Shown here: positions 1 to 9,628 of the stretch, one piece after another
Layout of the letters: each line of letters starts with the position of its first letter
Numbering within the stretch: the stretch's first letter is position 1
Origin: Haloarcula halobia
GTDB taxonomy: Archaea; Halobacteriota; Halobacteria; Halobacteriales; Haloarculaceae
Assembly (NCBI RefSeq): GCF_029338255.1
Contig: NZ_CP119787.1
Coordinates: 3,290,655-3,354,654 of the forward strand
Reading direction: 5' to 3'
DNA: 64,000 nucleotides
Notes under the pieces: generated by a model
Told to the model about the DNA's origin: nothing
The model's database searches: none
Seen by the model: the letters and a program-made list of their open reading frames with translations, nothing else
Program-made: the position numbers and the translations under genes

Positions 1-598
1 TCTCGAAGACGGCGTTCGTCTGTGCGGTTATCGAGAGTACAGGTTCGAAGTCAGCTCGAGCAGTCGGCGTGGGGATGTCGTCTGCGTCGATATTTTCGAT
101 GTCTTGGAATGCTTCGCGGACGGGAGCGGCAAGGTCGTTCGTCGGGTCGAACGGGCGGAGTGTTTCGTCACACAGGATTTCGATGCGGCCGTTGTAGAGA
201 TCGAGTCCAACATCATCAGCGATGTCGCGGAGGTCGGTCCCGTCGATGAGTTCGATGGGGAAGGGGTCGTCGTTTTGCTCAAGTTCTGTTGCGTACTCTT
301 GAGCAGGGTTCGTGAACCGCCCGGTGGTCACGACCATCCCTCGTTTCGGCCCGTCGTAGTCGTAGGTAGCGATGGCAGAGTGGAGTTTCTGGACGACAGG
401 ACGACCGACTGCATCGGTGTGTTTGCATTCAACGACGACAGCGCGACGGGTTCCGTCCACGACTTCTTCCATGACGAGGTCGCGTCCCTCGTCGGCTGTC
501 TTGGCGGCTTGATGAACGTTCTCGTAGCCGAGGTTCCGGAACACATCTTCCATGAGGTCCTCGAATTCGAACCCGGAGAAGTCATCGAGGATCGCCAT
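1..598 (-). CDS. Mrr-like restriction endonuclease (3' part beyond window)
   Basis: The frame opens at an ATG at 598 and stays open to the left edge, so 199 N-terminal residues are visible. Residues 8-26 (SGFEFEDLMEDVFRNLGYE) are the usual opening helix of Mrr_cat nucleases. The PD-(D/E)XK core follows: D40 in DEGRDLVME, then E57 and K59 in VVECKH, and a QKLHSAIATYD helix plus a GMVVTTGRFT strand. The family cleaves DNA, often modified DNA. Beyond residue 110 there is a segment (IELIDGTDLRDIADDVGLDLYNG) usual at the end of the Mrr fold, then the start of a second domain that cannot be judged. It lies at the left end of a cluster of nucleases and ATPases, which fits restriction. Whether the full protein has a partner or extra domain is outside the window. 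Confidence 0.85.
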   Translation of the reverse strand, partial: MAILDDFSGFEFEDLMEDVFRNLGYENVHQAAKTADEGRDLVMEEVVDGTRRAVVVECKHTDAVGRPVVQKLHSAIATYDYDGPKRGMVVTTGRFTNPAQEYATELEQNDDPFPIELIDGTDLRDIADDVGLDLYNGRIEILCDETLRPFDPTNDLAAPVREAFQDIENIDADDIPTPTARADFEPVLSITAQTNAVFE

Positions 599-777
599 CA
601 GTGTGAACGTTCCAGTTATGTTTGTCCTATTACTTGAAAATTTTCTGTCGCGTATCGTGTTGTATGCGCTTTGATCCTAAGGGTCGAAGAAGAGTACCCC
701 AGATTCGAAGGGCGGAGCCGGTGAACGAGCAATTAATACGCTATATATAATATTAATTATCCATTCAGCGGCTATAT

Positions 778-1572
778 TTATTTCTCATCCGGTTCGAATT
801 GACTCTCTTCTTCGGGAATATTCGCAAAGGAACTAGATTTGAACAATTCTCGCAAATCTGGATCTTTGCCTACTCTATCAAGTATTACCAATTGATCTGA
901 TCTGAATACCCTGTCATTCGTTTGATCTCCGATCTGGTCTTTTGCTTCTACCCACATTCGACATCCAAACTCGCCGGTATCGTGCTTATGCCTGAGCCTC
1001 GAAATTAGGAAAATAATGTCATGATACATCGGGTTCTCTCCCTCTTGCTTCACCTGAACTTTCGGTTTTGCCTGGAACTTAACTCGCCTCTGCTCAGCTC
1101 CGAGTGCATTGGTTCTATTGTAGCCAGGTGCAGCAGAATCGACTCTTTCCATATTTTCTTTCCCCACTGAAAATGTTGTATCGTCATCCTGCTTGTCAGG
1201 GAAAATTTCAGTACATAATCGGATATTAGTTAACTCAGAACGTGTGTAGTTAGAGAGCGTCAAAACAAGGAAATCACCATCATAATCAACATCCTCTATT
1301 CGAATATCGCCCTGTAGCTCATACCGATGAAGTTTCCGTTGTTCGTCCAATATATTCTTTTGTTGAAGGTATAGGATAACTAATCCAGCACTTAGTAATG
1401 TACCAAATGCCGTATCGAAGGCTGTTAGCCCTTCCATCAGAGAAATTGGCGCTTTGGATGGGGTCAAAGTGATTATCCCGAATCCCAGTAAAAGATATAT
1501 ACCAAGACCGATACCCAAAAGAATCACAGCTATAATTAGCAAGAGCGAATTGAATCTTGAGGAGCCACTCAT
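778..1572 (-). CDS. two-helix membrane protein, function unknown
   Basis: Encodes 264 residues from the ATG at 1572; a GTG at 1629 would add 19. The ATG is preferred because a TATA-like AAATAAA (1598-1604, complement TTTATTT) sits about 29 nt upstream, as expected for a leaderless transcript. Two hydrophobic helices (about residues 10-32 and 50-70) are followed by a soluble domain of about 185 residues, rich in beta-type strands. The domain contains ENMERVDSAAP, a VKFQAKPKVQV strand and an acidic tail. Codon use is A/T-rich compared with the rest of the window, which suggests transfer. I do not recognise a family. In a nuclease-rich island such a protein could be a membrane effector, but nothing in the sequence proves that. 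Confidence 0.7.
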   Translation of the reverse strand: MSGSSRFNSLLLIIAVILLGIGLGIYLLLGFGIITLTPSKAPISLMEGLTAFDTAFGTLLSAGLVILYLQQKNILDEQRKLHRYELQGDIRIEDVDYDGDFLVLTLSNYTRSELTNIRLCTEIFPDKQDDDTTFSVGKENMERVDSAAPGYNRTNALGAEQRRVKFQAKPKVQVKQEGENPMYHDIIFLISRLRHKHDTGEFGCRMWVEAKDQIGDQTNDRVFRSDQLVILDRVGKDPDLRELFKSSSFANIPEEESQFEPDEK

Positions 1573-1597
1573 AATCTGGATTTTTGCAGCTACCTTC

Positions 1598-1604
1598 AAA
1601 TAAA
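1598..1604 (-). promoter_or_regulatory. TATA-like box for the membrane protein
   Basis: TTTATTT on the minus strand, 26-32 nt before the ATG at 1572. This matches the spacing of haloarchaeal leaderless promoters and decides the start choice. Confidence 0.45.
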
Positions 1605-1748
1605 TGAGTAACCTGTACTGAACACTCACAGATGACCGCTATGGGGGTTGGGAGGCACTTCTATGACGCGCTGCGAAGGTCGCCAGTTTCGGACTCCCGG
1701 GAAGGTGTATCATCAACGCTACCGGGAATAGTGGGAGATCCCGTGGAA

Positions 1749-3551
1749 TTAGTTTGAGTGGTTAGTCACGCAGACATCTAACCCTTGAACTTCGACTGGG
1801 CGGACGTCTGGCGCGTCCACGACTGCTTGGCCCTTGTCGAAGGTGACAATCTGGTCTTCGTAGTCAGCAGGGATGCGGATACGCTCGACTACCTCAGGTT
1901 GGAGACCGAGATAGATTCGGGTGTTCGTCTGTTTGAGGATTTCATCGTCGATGTCCTGCGGATTCTGCGTGACCATGTAGAGGCCGAATTTGTCTTTCCG
2001 GCCGCGTTTCGCTGCCTGGCGGAAGTTCTGGACGAGATATTGCTCGCGGGGACGATCTGTGCTGGAGAGGTATTCGTGGGCCTCGTCGACGCAGAGGAGC
2101 AGCGGCGTTCCTTTGATTTGGGGATGTTCGACGCCGGTGTCGATCTTGTTCTCGACGATGTGGGTCATCAAGGCCAGGAGAACTAACTTCTCGGTTTCAC
2201 CGCGAAGGTGGCCGGTCGGGACGACGGTTACCTGGCCGCGATTGAACATATCGTTCGTGTATTCGTCGAGACTGGTGGTTCCGTGGTCGAAGACACGGTC
2301 GTAGATGGGGCCAGTGACGCGGCGTTCGACCGCGGCGAGAATGTTGTCGTTATCGACGATCTGGTCACCGTTCAGATCGAGCCAGGTCTCGAAGTCGTTG
2401 TACGTCGGCTCGTCGTCGCTGTCGTCGTCGAATCGACCGAAGTACGCGTTGAGGACGTTCCGAATCGCGTTGAACGTCGGGTCTTTCGGTCGTGACGAGA
2501 GCAGGAGTTGAGGGCGGTTTTCGACAACGGAGAAGGGGATACCGAAAGTGCGGGTGTCATCGAGTGTCGGCTGGCTATTCGCTGTGACTGGTGCGAAGAC
2601 TTGGAGATCGTCGTCCAGACCGCCAACGGCGACGCCCTTATCCTCAAGTTCTCGGGCCTTTTCCAGAGAGAGTTCCGGGTTGTCATCACGCATTTCGACG
2701 TATTCGTCCTCGGGATCGATGACGAACAGATTCAGATAGCGGTGACGGATGTCATCGTCAATGCCGAACGCTTCCTGCTCCTCGGGCGGGACTTCGATTG
2801 GGTATTGTTTCGAGACGGCGCACTGCCGGAGGATATTCTTCGAGAAATGCGTTTTCCCCTTCCCAGTGCTGCCCGCGACGAGGACGTGGCGGAAGATTGC
2901 GGGTTCGCCTTCGTCAGCGGTTCCGTCTGTTGAGTTCGGGTTCGATAGAAGGTACGTGAGCGGGTTCTCATCGTTGGGGACGAGGTCACCGCTAACGGCC
3001 ATGTCGCCTATGTAGATGCCGTCACTGGGGATATTGAGGCCGACGCGGAGAACTTCTTCGTCCTCAATAAGATGGACATCTTCTCCGGGTTTCGGCGGTC
3101 GATCGACGGTCTGTCTGGTGAGGGCATCTTCGACGCGGTCGTGCTCGACGATGGCGATCGGGTCGAGATGGGAGACGTAGGCGAGGTTTTGTTCGCCGAA
3201 GTCACTGTAGCCGCCGCCATCGACCCAGTCATTGATTTCGGTGATCGGTCGGTATTCGAGGCGGTCAATCGCGGCGAGGAGGACTTCGTCTTCGTTCGGC
3301 TCGGTTGTCGCGTCAGGGTAGGGGATGCAGACGTAGTTGCCGACGCGGAGACCGTCGCGTTCGTGCTGGTCGATATAGGCGATAATCTGCATTTCGCTCC
3401 GCCCGACGAACAACTGTGAGTCTTTGAGCGCAACGTGTCCAAGACTGTCGTCGCCGAGAACAGGGTCTGCCATCGCTTCGTCCTCAGGTTCGGCCGCAAT
3501 ACTGTTTTGGTCGCCGTACTTTGCTGCGATGTCGTCTGTTGAATCAGTCAT
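1749..3551 (-). CDS. herA: HerA-type DNA translocase ATPase
   Basis: A 600-residue protein. Residues 36-190 form the N-terminal HAS-barrel-like part. Walker A is AGSTGKGKT (226-234) and Walker B is LLLCVDEAHE (about 483-492). A late segment with MVTQNPQDIDDEIL and TNTRIYLGL (527-550) carries the sensor and arginine-finger region typical of HerA/FtsK hexamers. HerA proteins pump DNA and work with NurA in end resection. The gene starts 6 bp after the nurA stop and is the last gene of a four-gene unit (mre11, rad50, nurA, herA), so a shared role in DNA-end processing is strongly implied. The N-terminal 35 residues are acidic and probably flexible. It could act in repair or in anti-phage defence; the island context favours the latter. 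Confidence 0.88.
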   Translation of the reverse strand: MTDSTDDIAAKYGDQNSIAAEPEDEAMADPVLGDDSLGHVALKDSQLFVGRSEMQIIAYIDQHERDGLRVGNYVCIPYPDATTEPNEDEVLLAAIDRLEYRPITEINDWVDGGGYSDFGEQNLAYVSHLDPIAIVEHDRVEDALTRQTVDRPPKPGEDVHLIEDEEVLRVGLNIPSDGIYIGDMAVSGDLVPNDENPLTYLLSNPNSTDGTADEGEPAIFRHVLVAGSTGKGKTHFSKNILRQCAVSKQYPIEVPPEEQEAFGIDDDIRHRYLNLFVIDPEDEYVEMRDDNPELSLEKARELEDKGVAVGGLDDDLQVFAPVTANSQPTLDDTRTFGIPFSVVENRPQLLLSSRPKDPTFNAIRNVLNAYFGRFDDDSDDEPTYNDFETWLDLNGDQIVDNDNILAAVERRVTGPIYDRVFDHGTTSLDEYTNDMFNRGQVTVVPTGHLRGETEKLVLLALMTHIVENKIDTGVEHPQIKGTPLLLCVDEAHEYLSSTDRPREQYLVQNFRQAAKRGRKDKFGLYMVTQNPQDIDDEILKQTNTRIYLGLQPEVVERIRIPADYEDQIVTFDKGQAVVDAPDVRPVEVQGLDVCVTNHSN

Positions 3552-3557
3552 TGTGGA

Positions 3558-4844
3558 TCACTCCTGGTTGTTGAGGTCGTTATAGCCGCGGAGCTGATTG
3601 TAGGTGCGAACCGATGTCGCGTGTTGGAGTTCCCGCCGTAGCCGCTGTCGGTTCTCCCGGCTAATTGTGGCAGCTTCGTCTGCGGCTTCGATCGCAAAGG
3701 GAATGCTTCGAGTCGCGGCGATTTCAGCGAGAACTTTCTGTTGGAGTCGCTCACGGTCTGTTTCGTCTCGAACCATCATGAGCGGGGCTTCGACGCGGAC
3801 GACGGTGTTTTGAAGCGGGATGCGAGCGTAGAAGAACGCCGTCTGGTATTCGGCGGCATCACCGCGACGGAATTCGATGCCGTCGAGACCTTCTAAGGGG
3901 ACGAACGCGCTATCCGCCTGCGCGGGTGACATCTGGCGCTGGACGAGCCACGTCGTATAGCTGATGACAGCGCCGTCGTCACCGTACCAGTCGTCGGGAT
4001 TGTACAGAGCTTCGCTGAAGAACAGGTTATCGTTCCCCCAGCGTAACGGCGTGTCTACCTCGTCTGGCGCTTTTGCCTCGATCGCGGAGACGACTTGGGT
4101 GCTGGTCGGGGATTTGACGATCCCGGCGACTGGGAGGTCGGCTTGGTCCTGGCCTTCGACGACGCGGAGGTAGTTCGTGACGATGTCGTCGATCATGTCC
4201 GGCCAGAAGTCGAGCGGTGTCTCTCGGGAGTCCGGGGTTTGTGCGAACATCGTCCAGAGCAACACTCGACTCGGGTACAGCGGGCCGTCGATGAACAGTG
4301 GCCCGTTGATGTCGTCTAGGTGGCGGCGGGCGTGCCACCCCTCCGCGTACGTTCGTGCGATCCCGGTCACCCAGTCGGCGAGGTCACGCTGGCGAGACGA
4401 GATCGTTGGGAACCGGAATACGTCGGCGTCAACGTTGTCGTACTCCGCGCGGAGGTCATCGATGTCGAATTCCTCATTGTCGAAGTAGACGACGGTCGTC
4501 AGGGTGCTTTCCTTGGCGAGGTCAGCACGGTCAGTCCGGCCACCGATCCCGAGTTTGGCGTTGGCAGCCCCGAGTAGGAGGCCGTTGCTGAATTGGAGCG
4601 GCTGAGTGGTACTCGCGTCAACGCCGTAGGTCACCGGCCACGGATCATCCCAATCTTGGACGTTGTCAACGAGTTCGTGGTTGATGGCTGGTTGTTCAAG
4701 TGCCTCAATGTCGCCTCCGGGGCGGGCAACGTATTCGAACAGATCAGCAGCGGGGCGTTCCTCTTCGTCGGCAGCGTCGTCAACACGACCATCGATGGAG
4801 CTGAAGACGTCCCGGAGCGCACCGAGTGTATTCGGATCAGTCAT
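3558..4844 (-). CDS. nurA: NurA-family nuclease
   Basis: A 428-residue protein starting at the ATG at 4844. This ATG overlaps the rad50 stop by 8 bp (ATGACTGA), which is why I prefer it to the more upstream in-frame start at 4904. NurA motifs are visible: VTYGVDAST (about 71-79, metal-binding Asp) and LFIDGPLYP (183-191, second catalytic Asp). The C-terminal half has the IPLQNTVVRVEAP strand expected before the last acidic residue. NurA is a Mn-dependent 5' to 3' exo/endonuclease that HerA stimulates, and herA follows 6 bp downstream. Halophilic archaea seldom carry the thermophile-type linkage with mre11 and rad50, so this copy is probably accessory. Confidence 0.85.
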   Translation of the reverse strand: MTDPNTLGALRDVFSSIDGRVDDAADEEERPAADLFEYVARPGGDIEALEQPAINHELVDNVQDWDDPWPVTYGVDASTTQPLQFSNGLLLGAANAKLGIGGRTDRADLAKESTLTTVVYFDNEEFDIDDLRAEYDNVDADVFRFPTISSRQRDLADWVTGIARTYAEGWHARRHLDDINGPLFIDGPLYPSRVLLWTMFAQTPDSRETPLDFWPDMIDDIVTNYLRVVEGQDQADLPVAGIVKSPTSTQVVSAIEAKAPDEVDTPLRWGNDNLFFSEALYNPDDWYGDDGAVISYTTWLVQRQMSPAQADSAFVPLEGLDGIEFRRGDAAEYQTAFFYARIPLQNTVVRVEAPLMMVRDETDRERLQQKVLAEIAATRSIPFAIEAADEAATISRENRQRLRRELQHATSVRTYNQLRGYNDLNNQE

Positions 4845-7558
4845 CGTCTCCGGCGACGCCTTCTGTTCCGGACTTTCCGTGACTCGGCGTGACTGTACTC
4901 GCATCCTCGGTGGGATCCTTTTGGGCGTGGAGCGCAGCGTCCGCGTTCTGGATGAGCCGGTCGTTGTGGCTCACGACGAGGATCTGTGGGACGTTCCATT
5001 CGGAGATTGCTTGGATGACGGAGTGGAGTTCGTCTACGTGGTCGTCGTCGAGGAAGCTTGTCGGTTCATCGAGGATGAACGGTGGGAGACGGTCGCCCCC
5101 GGAGCTATCGCGTTTCGCCACAAGGCGGTAGACGCCGGCGCGTAGCGCGAGATTGACGACTGTGCTCTCGCCCCCGCTCGTGACTTCGGGCTTCATGTGG
5201 GCGCCATCGCTGGTCACGAGGCTGATTGTGTAATCTTGGTCGATGTGAACGCCGGCGTAGCTCTGGTTCTGGTACAGGTCGTTGAAGACTTCGTTCGTGT
5301 AGGCGTTCAGCAGTTCGACGTTCTCCTTGCGTAGCTGGGTTTTGACGTCCTCGTAGCCCGCGATGATGTCATTGATATCCTCGACGACGGTATCGCCCCA
5401 TTCTTTCTGCTCGGTGAGTGTTTCGACGCGCTCCTCCTGCTGTTCGACCGTATTGAGCGCCGCATTCTTGTCCGCGCGTTCCTGGACGAGCGTTTCGTGT
5501 TCCTCTTCAGCGGTTTCTTTCTCCTCGGCAGCGGCTTCTCGGTATCCTTCGTACTCCTCGATGTCCGACTCCAAGTCCTCAACGTCGATGTCCGCCAGCT
5601 CGTCGTCTATCTCTTCGATCTCGTCTTCGAGGTCGTCGATGTCCTCGAGAGCTTGCGCCGCATTTCGCGGGCGTGTTCGATATCTTGCTCATATTGGTCG
5701 ATGTCTCCCGCGAGGTCCTCGATCTTCTCGTATTTCTCGCAGGCTTCCTCGACGGGCTCTTTGATGCCCTGAAGCTCCTCGATCTGATTCTCGACCTCTT
5801 CCAGATCTCCCTCGAGCTCTTCGACGCTGTCCTGAGCGTCTGCTAGCTCTTCTCGGGCCGCTTCGAGTTCTTCTTTTGCCTCCTCGACTGCTGCCTCTTG
5901 GTCTTCAAGTTCACCCTCCAAGCGCTCGATTTCCTCTTGTATATCCTCTAAGTCATCCTCCAGGTCCTCAACGGCTTCTTGCTTTGCCAGCGCGTTGTTG
6001 ACATCCTCTCGGAGGTCTGAGAGCGCGTCTCGTTGCTCACTCAGTCGTTCGCGTTTCTCGTGTAGGTCTTCGATGTCCGACTGCGTGTCAGTGAGCGCCT
6101 GCTCGACGCTCTGGCCGTCGGCTGTGTGTCCACCCTCATGTTCAGCGCCACAAACCGGGCAGATGCCATCGTCGCCGAGGTCGCTCAGTTGTTCTTCTTT
6201 AGTCTGGAGGCGCCCAATCTTGTTCCCGAGTTCTTCGCGCTCGTCGGCCAAATCGTCACGTGCGTCTGGGATTTCGTCGTCACGAAGCGTTTCCAACGCA
6301 GCATCCTCTGGGACGGGGAGGTCAGCAGTTCGTGCTCGAACCTCGTCAACTGCGGCTTCAGCTTCGTCCTCGGCTTCTGCAATCTCTGACTCCAGCCGTT
6401 CTTTCTCCTCACGCTCTGCTTCCAGATCCTCTTCGAGCTGCTCGAATTCGCCTTCGACATCGTCCAAGTCTTCTTCGCGCTCGTCTTTCTCACCCTCCAG
6501 ACGCTCAACCTCCTGCTTCGCGTTTCGGAGGTCGGCATCGATGCCTGCTTTTTCTTCCTGCTCGTCGCTCAGCTCTGATTCGATGTCTTCGAGCGCCGCT
6601 TCGGCCGCCTCAACTGAAGACAAGTCGTATGTATCAATGGCATTGTCGAGTTCTGAGATTCGCTCACGTGCCTCCGTCTGTTGCTGTTCGGCCGTCTCTT
6701 TGTTCTCCTTCGCTTCTTCCAAGTCTTCGCCGAGGGACTCGTATTCGCCGCGTTTCTCTTCCAGCTCGTCTGCCAGTTCTTCGCGGTCGTCCTTCAGGTC
6801 GTCAACTGTCTCGAGTTGCTCGCGCCAGTCCTCTAACTGCTCATCGATCTCCTCAATGTCGTCTTCATACCCCTCAATCTCGGCTGCCTTCTCGTCGATT
6901 TGCTCGCTTAGTTCAGCAATCTCCGCTTGGAGGGTGTCTTTATCAGGAAGGTCATCGAGCTGGTCACGCGCCTCTGCAAGGCGGTTCTTCGCCTCGTCAC
7001 GCTTGTTTTTCGCCTCCCTGCGCGCCTTGACTGCGCGGTCAATCAAGTCATCGACGCGACTCAGACCGAGGAGGCCGTCAAGAATCTCCTTCCGGGTGTC
7101 TTCGTCAGCGTGAACGAGACGCGCAATGTCACCCTGCTGGACGTAGACGCTGCTGACGAACGACGACGCATCCATCCCGAGAAGATCTTGGCTAATTGTG
7201 TTCTCGACCTTCCGAACACCGGATACTGGTTCGGTTAGTGCTTCCGACTGGAGTTCACAGGAATCCGTGCTGCCATCGGCGTCGATGACCCACTCGACGG
7301 TGTAGTCCTGCCCACCGGCTTCGAACGTGAGCTCAATGCGGCCCTGATCTTCGTTATGGCGGACGAAGTCAGCGAGATTGAAGTCCGCCCCAATCTCGTG
7401 CTTGCCGCTCTGGGGGAAGAGTCCGCCGAACACGCTCCGGAAAATCGTCGATTTCCCGGCGCCGTTCTTCCCGTAAATGAGCGTCTCGCCGTCCTCGAAG
7501 TCGATCGTTTCGTGCGTGTGCTCTGGATGTTCTCGATGGTGAGTTCGCGCAGGAGCAT
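4837..7558 (-). CDS. rad50: Rad50/SbcC-type ATPase, two single-base frameshifts in the sequence
   Basis: Read as one gene of about 907 residues from the ATG at 7558, which shares one base with the mre11 stop (TAATG). It opens MLLRELTIENIQ, then shifts near 7525. The shifted frame continues with HTHETIDFEDGETLIY and Walker A GKNGAGKST. Long heptad coiled coils flank a zinc hook, CPVCG, near 6155. A second shift near 5655, inside an A-run, leads to the C-terminal lobe with signature SGGEST, Walker B FILDEPTSFLD and H-loop VVSHND. Both shifts are repaired by adding one base. Rad50 tethers DNA ends and gates the Mre11 nuclease. Because similar indels hit essential genes elsewhere in the window, sequence error is likelier than decay, but a true pseudogene cannot be excluded. 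Confidence 0.85.
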
Positions 7559-8757
7559 TACGCATCACCCTCCGTTTGCTGGCCGTCCTCGATGTCGTCG
7601 AACTGTGCTTCGCGCTCTTCCTCGAGAATCTCTGCGACATCATTCCGGACGTGGGATTCCTTGGTTGCGTCCGTCGCCCGAACGACTTCCTCGATGCGTG
7701 AACTCGTTGGTTGGATGTCTAACTCGCTAATCGTCTCGTCGATGAGTGATTGGATATCCGCGACGTCAGTTTCCCCACCTTCGAAGTCGAGATCGACGCT
7801 TGCGCGGCGTTTGTCTTGGACGTGGACGACGCCAGCGCCCCGAGAGTCAACCAGCTCGTAGACATCTCGCTGGGAAACCGTCGTGTCGTCCCCGTGTAGT
7901 TCGACGACGACAAGCTGCTCGTCGAGGACCTCGTCGGGGCTGAGCGCTTCGTCAAGGCGTTGCTCGACGAGTCCGAGGCCATCCTGTTCGCCGAATTGCA
8001 CCGGGACTTGGAGGAAGTCACGTGGCGCTTCACCCGCCGGAGTATCGAGTGTACGTCGCCGGATCTCGAGGTCACCGGATTCGACTTCGAGCATCAGGGC
8101 ACCCCGTGGCGCTGATTCCTTTGTGGAACAGCGCTCGGTCGAGCCGGGATAGAACGCCTGGACGCCGTCTACTGTTTCCTCTGTGTAGCCGTGATAGTCG
8201 CCGAGTGCGATCGCTGTCGGAGTGATATACAGTCGGTCGATGACCTCTTGGAGTTCGTAGTTCGCCTGTTGCGGCGGGACAAGTTCCTCGAAGAGGTGAT
8301 GCATACAGACGATAGTCACGTCGGCTGAGGCCGGTGGCTCCTCCAACTTGAACTCGTAGGTATTCCAGGATGGCGCCCGGATGGCGTCGATACCGTAGAG
8401 GGCGACGTCGTCGTTCACGAGGATTGGTGTCTCGTCGAGATGGTGAACGAGGTCAAAACGGTCGATGAGGTCGAGCCACTGCTCGTCTAATTTGCGTTCG
8501 TGGTTTCCGACGATTCCGTAGAAGGGGATGCCGGCGTCGTTCAGTTTGGCGAGCGTGTCGAGACACCGGTTCACATCTGGGACGCCTGGCTGTGGGTCAT
8601 CGAATAAGTCGCCCGTGTGGATGACGGCATCTACCTGTTCACCGATGGCGAGGTCGATCGCTGCGTCGAAAGCGTCAGCGAAGTCCTCTCGACGGGTGTC
8701 ATCGCCGTATTGGCGTTTCCCGAGGTGCGTGTCGCTAACGTGGAGGATACGAGTCAT
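7558..8757 (-). CDS. mre11: Mre11/SbcD-type DNA exonuclease
   Basis: A 399-residue metallophosphoesterase starting at the ATG at 8757 (MTRILHVSDTHLG); an alternative start at 8778 adds only 7 unlikely residues. All phosphoesterase motifs are present: DTHLG, HTGDLFDD, GNHE, CMHHLFEE and GDYHG. The C-terminal part matches the capping and Rad50-binding regions. It differs from the usual haloarchaeal Mre11 in details (GKRQYGDDTRREDF after motif I), which supports a second, accessory copy. It is first in the mre11-rad50-nurA-herA unit, all joined by overlaps or gaps of 6 bp or less. Role: endo/exonucleolytic trimming of DNA ends or hairpins with Rad50. Confidence 0.88.
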   Translation of the reverse strand: MTRILHVSDTHLGKRQYGDDTRREDFADAFDAAIDLAIGEQVDAVIHTGDLFDDPQPGVPDVNRCLDTLAKLNDAGIPFYGIVGNHERKLDEQWLDLIDRFDLVHHLDETPILVNDDVALYGIDAIRAPSWNTYEFKLEEPPASADVTIVCMHHLFEELVPPQQANYELQEVIDRLYITPTAIALGDYHGYTEETVDGVQAFYPGSTERCSTKESAPRGALMLEVESGDLEIRRRTLDTPAGEAPRDFLQVPVQFGEQDGLGLVEQRLDEALSPDEVLDEQLVVVELHGDDTTVSQRDVYELVDSRGAGVVHVQDKRRASVDLDFEGGETDVADIQSLIDETISELDIQPTSSRIEEVVRATDATKESHVRNDVAEILEEEREAQFDDIEDGQQTEGDA

Positions 8758-8976
8758 GACTCTTGAGTGGAATAACAAGTAGTAGGGTCATAATGCTGGT
8801 CCAATCGGAGTGAAAGTGATTAGTATCATCAATTGGCTTCTTACTCGGCCGGTGGGGCAGGCTCAGAACCCGGAGGAAGATGTCTCCGGAGTGATGCAGA
8901 GCCACTCCTGGAACCGGTCTGAGTTTCCGATGACGATTGAACGGCCACGACGCCAAACGCAGATGTCCTCTCAGAA

Positions 8977-9447
8977 CTAGCTTCCATCGAATTCCTTCTT
9001 GGCTTCTTCTACCGCTGTCGTGATTCGGTCGGTCAACTCCTCTTCCCACTCTGTTCCGATACTTTGATCGTAGAGACGAATCAGTCGGAAGAATCCGAGA
9101 AGCATTAGCTCAGATTCCGTTTCGTCCAGAAACTCGTCTTGACTTTGGGAAGCTAACACCTCCAGTAAATTCAAATCCTCCACTGCCCCGACCATCCCGA
9201 AATCAACGAGAGCCGCTGCAATGTCCCGCTCTAAATGAGTATGGCCTGGGTGATCCTCATCAATTCCATCTTCTAATACCTCGCTTAGGAACTCTATAGA
9301 CCGACCACTCAGGAATCCAGTTCGGTAGGTTGTCGTCCTCGGCGGTACGCTATCGCCCTCTGAATCATCTGTTAGTGGTTCTCCACACTGACCGCAGTAG
9401 TAGTGGGCCTCTTCAGTTTCGTTGCCACAGTTCGTGCAGTACGGCAT
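8977..9447 (-). CDS. zinc-ribbon protein, function unknown
   Basis: A 156-residue protein. The N-terminus is a clear zinc ribbon: MPYCTNCGNE and YYCGQCGEPL give two CxxC pairs. The rest is acidic and mostly helical, with a central segment (LERDIAAALVDFGMVGAVEDL) and a final coil rich in E and K. No catalytic motif is visible. It lies about 220 bp upstream of mre11 on the same strand and divergently from the 249-residue protein gene at 9629. It could be a regulator or adaptor of either neighbouring unit. I do not recognise the family beyond the ribbon. Confidence 0.72.
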   Translation of the reverse strand: MPYCTNCGNETEEAHYYCGQCGEPLTDDSEGDSVPPRTTTYRTGFLSGRSIEFLSEVLEDGIDEDHPGHTHLERDIAAALVDFGMVGAVEDLNLLEVLASQSQDEFLDETESELMLLGFFRLIRLYDQSIGTEWEEELTDRITTAVEEAKKEFDGS

Positions 9448-9599
9448 ATCTGGATATAGGATGATTCAGACAATGATGGTTATCTCGCAGAAGGGGAATA
9501 GCGTCAATAGAGGGTCGTGGTGACTGAACCGAACAGTGAGGACCAATACACCAGGCTGCCTGAGCTCGTCCCTTGAGTGTGGAACCTATTGCTCCCAGA

Positions 9600-9605
9600 T
9601 TTATG
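9600..9605 (+). promoter_or_regulatory. TATA-like box for the 249-residue protein gene
   Basis: TTTATG lies 24-29 nt before the ATG at 9629, a leaderless spacing. The 181-bp intergenic region separates this gene from the divergent zinc-ribbon gene, so both promoters should lie here. Confidence 0.35.
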
Positions 9606-9628
9606 CAGCTGTCTCCGAATTATGAGCT

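Noticed and set aside
4837..7558. Programmed frameshifting in rad50
   Set aside because: Two shifts of the same kind occur, one at the very start of the gene. Similar indels are found in many unrelated genes, so sequence error or mutation explains them better.
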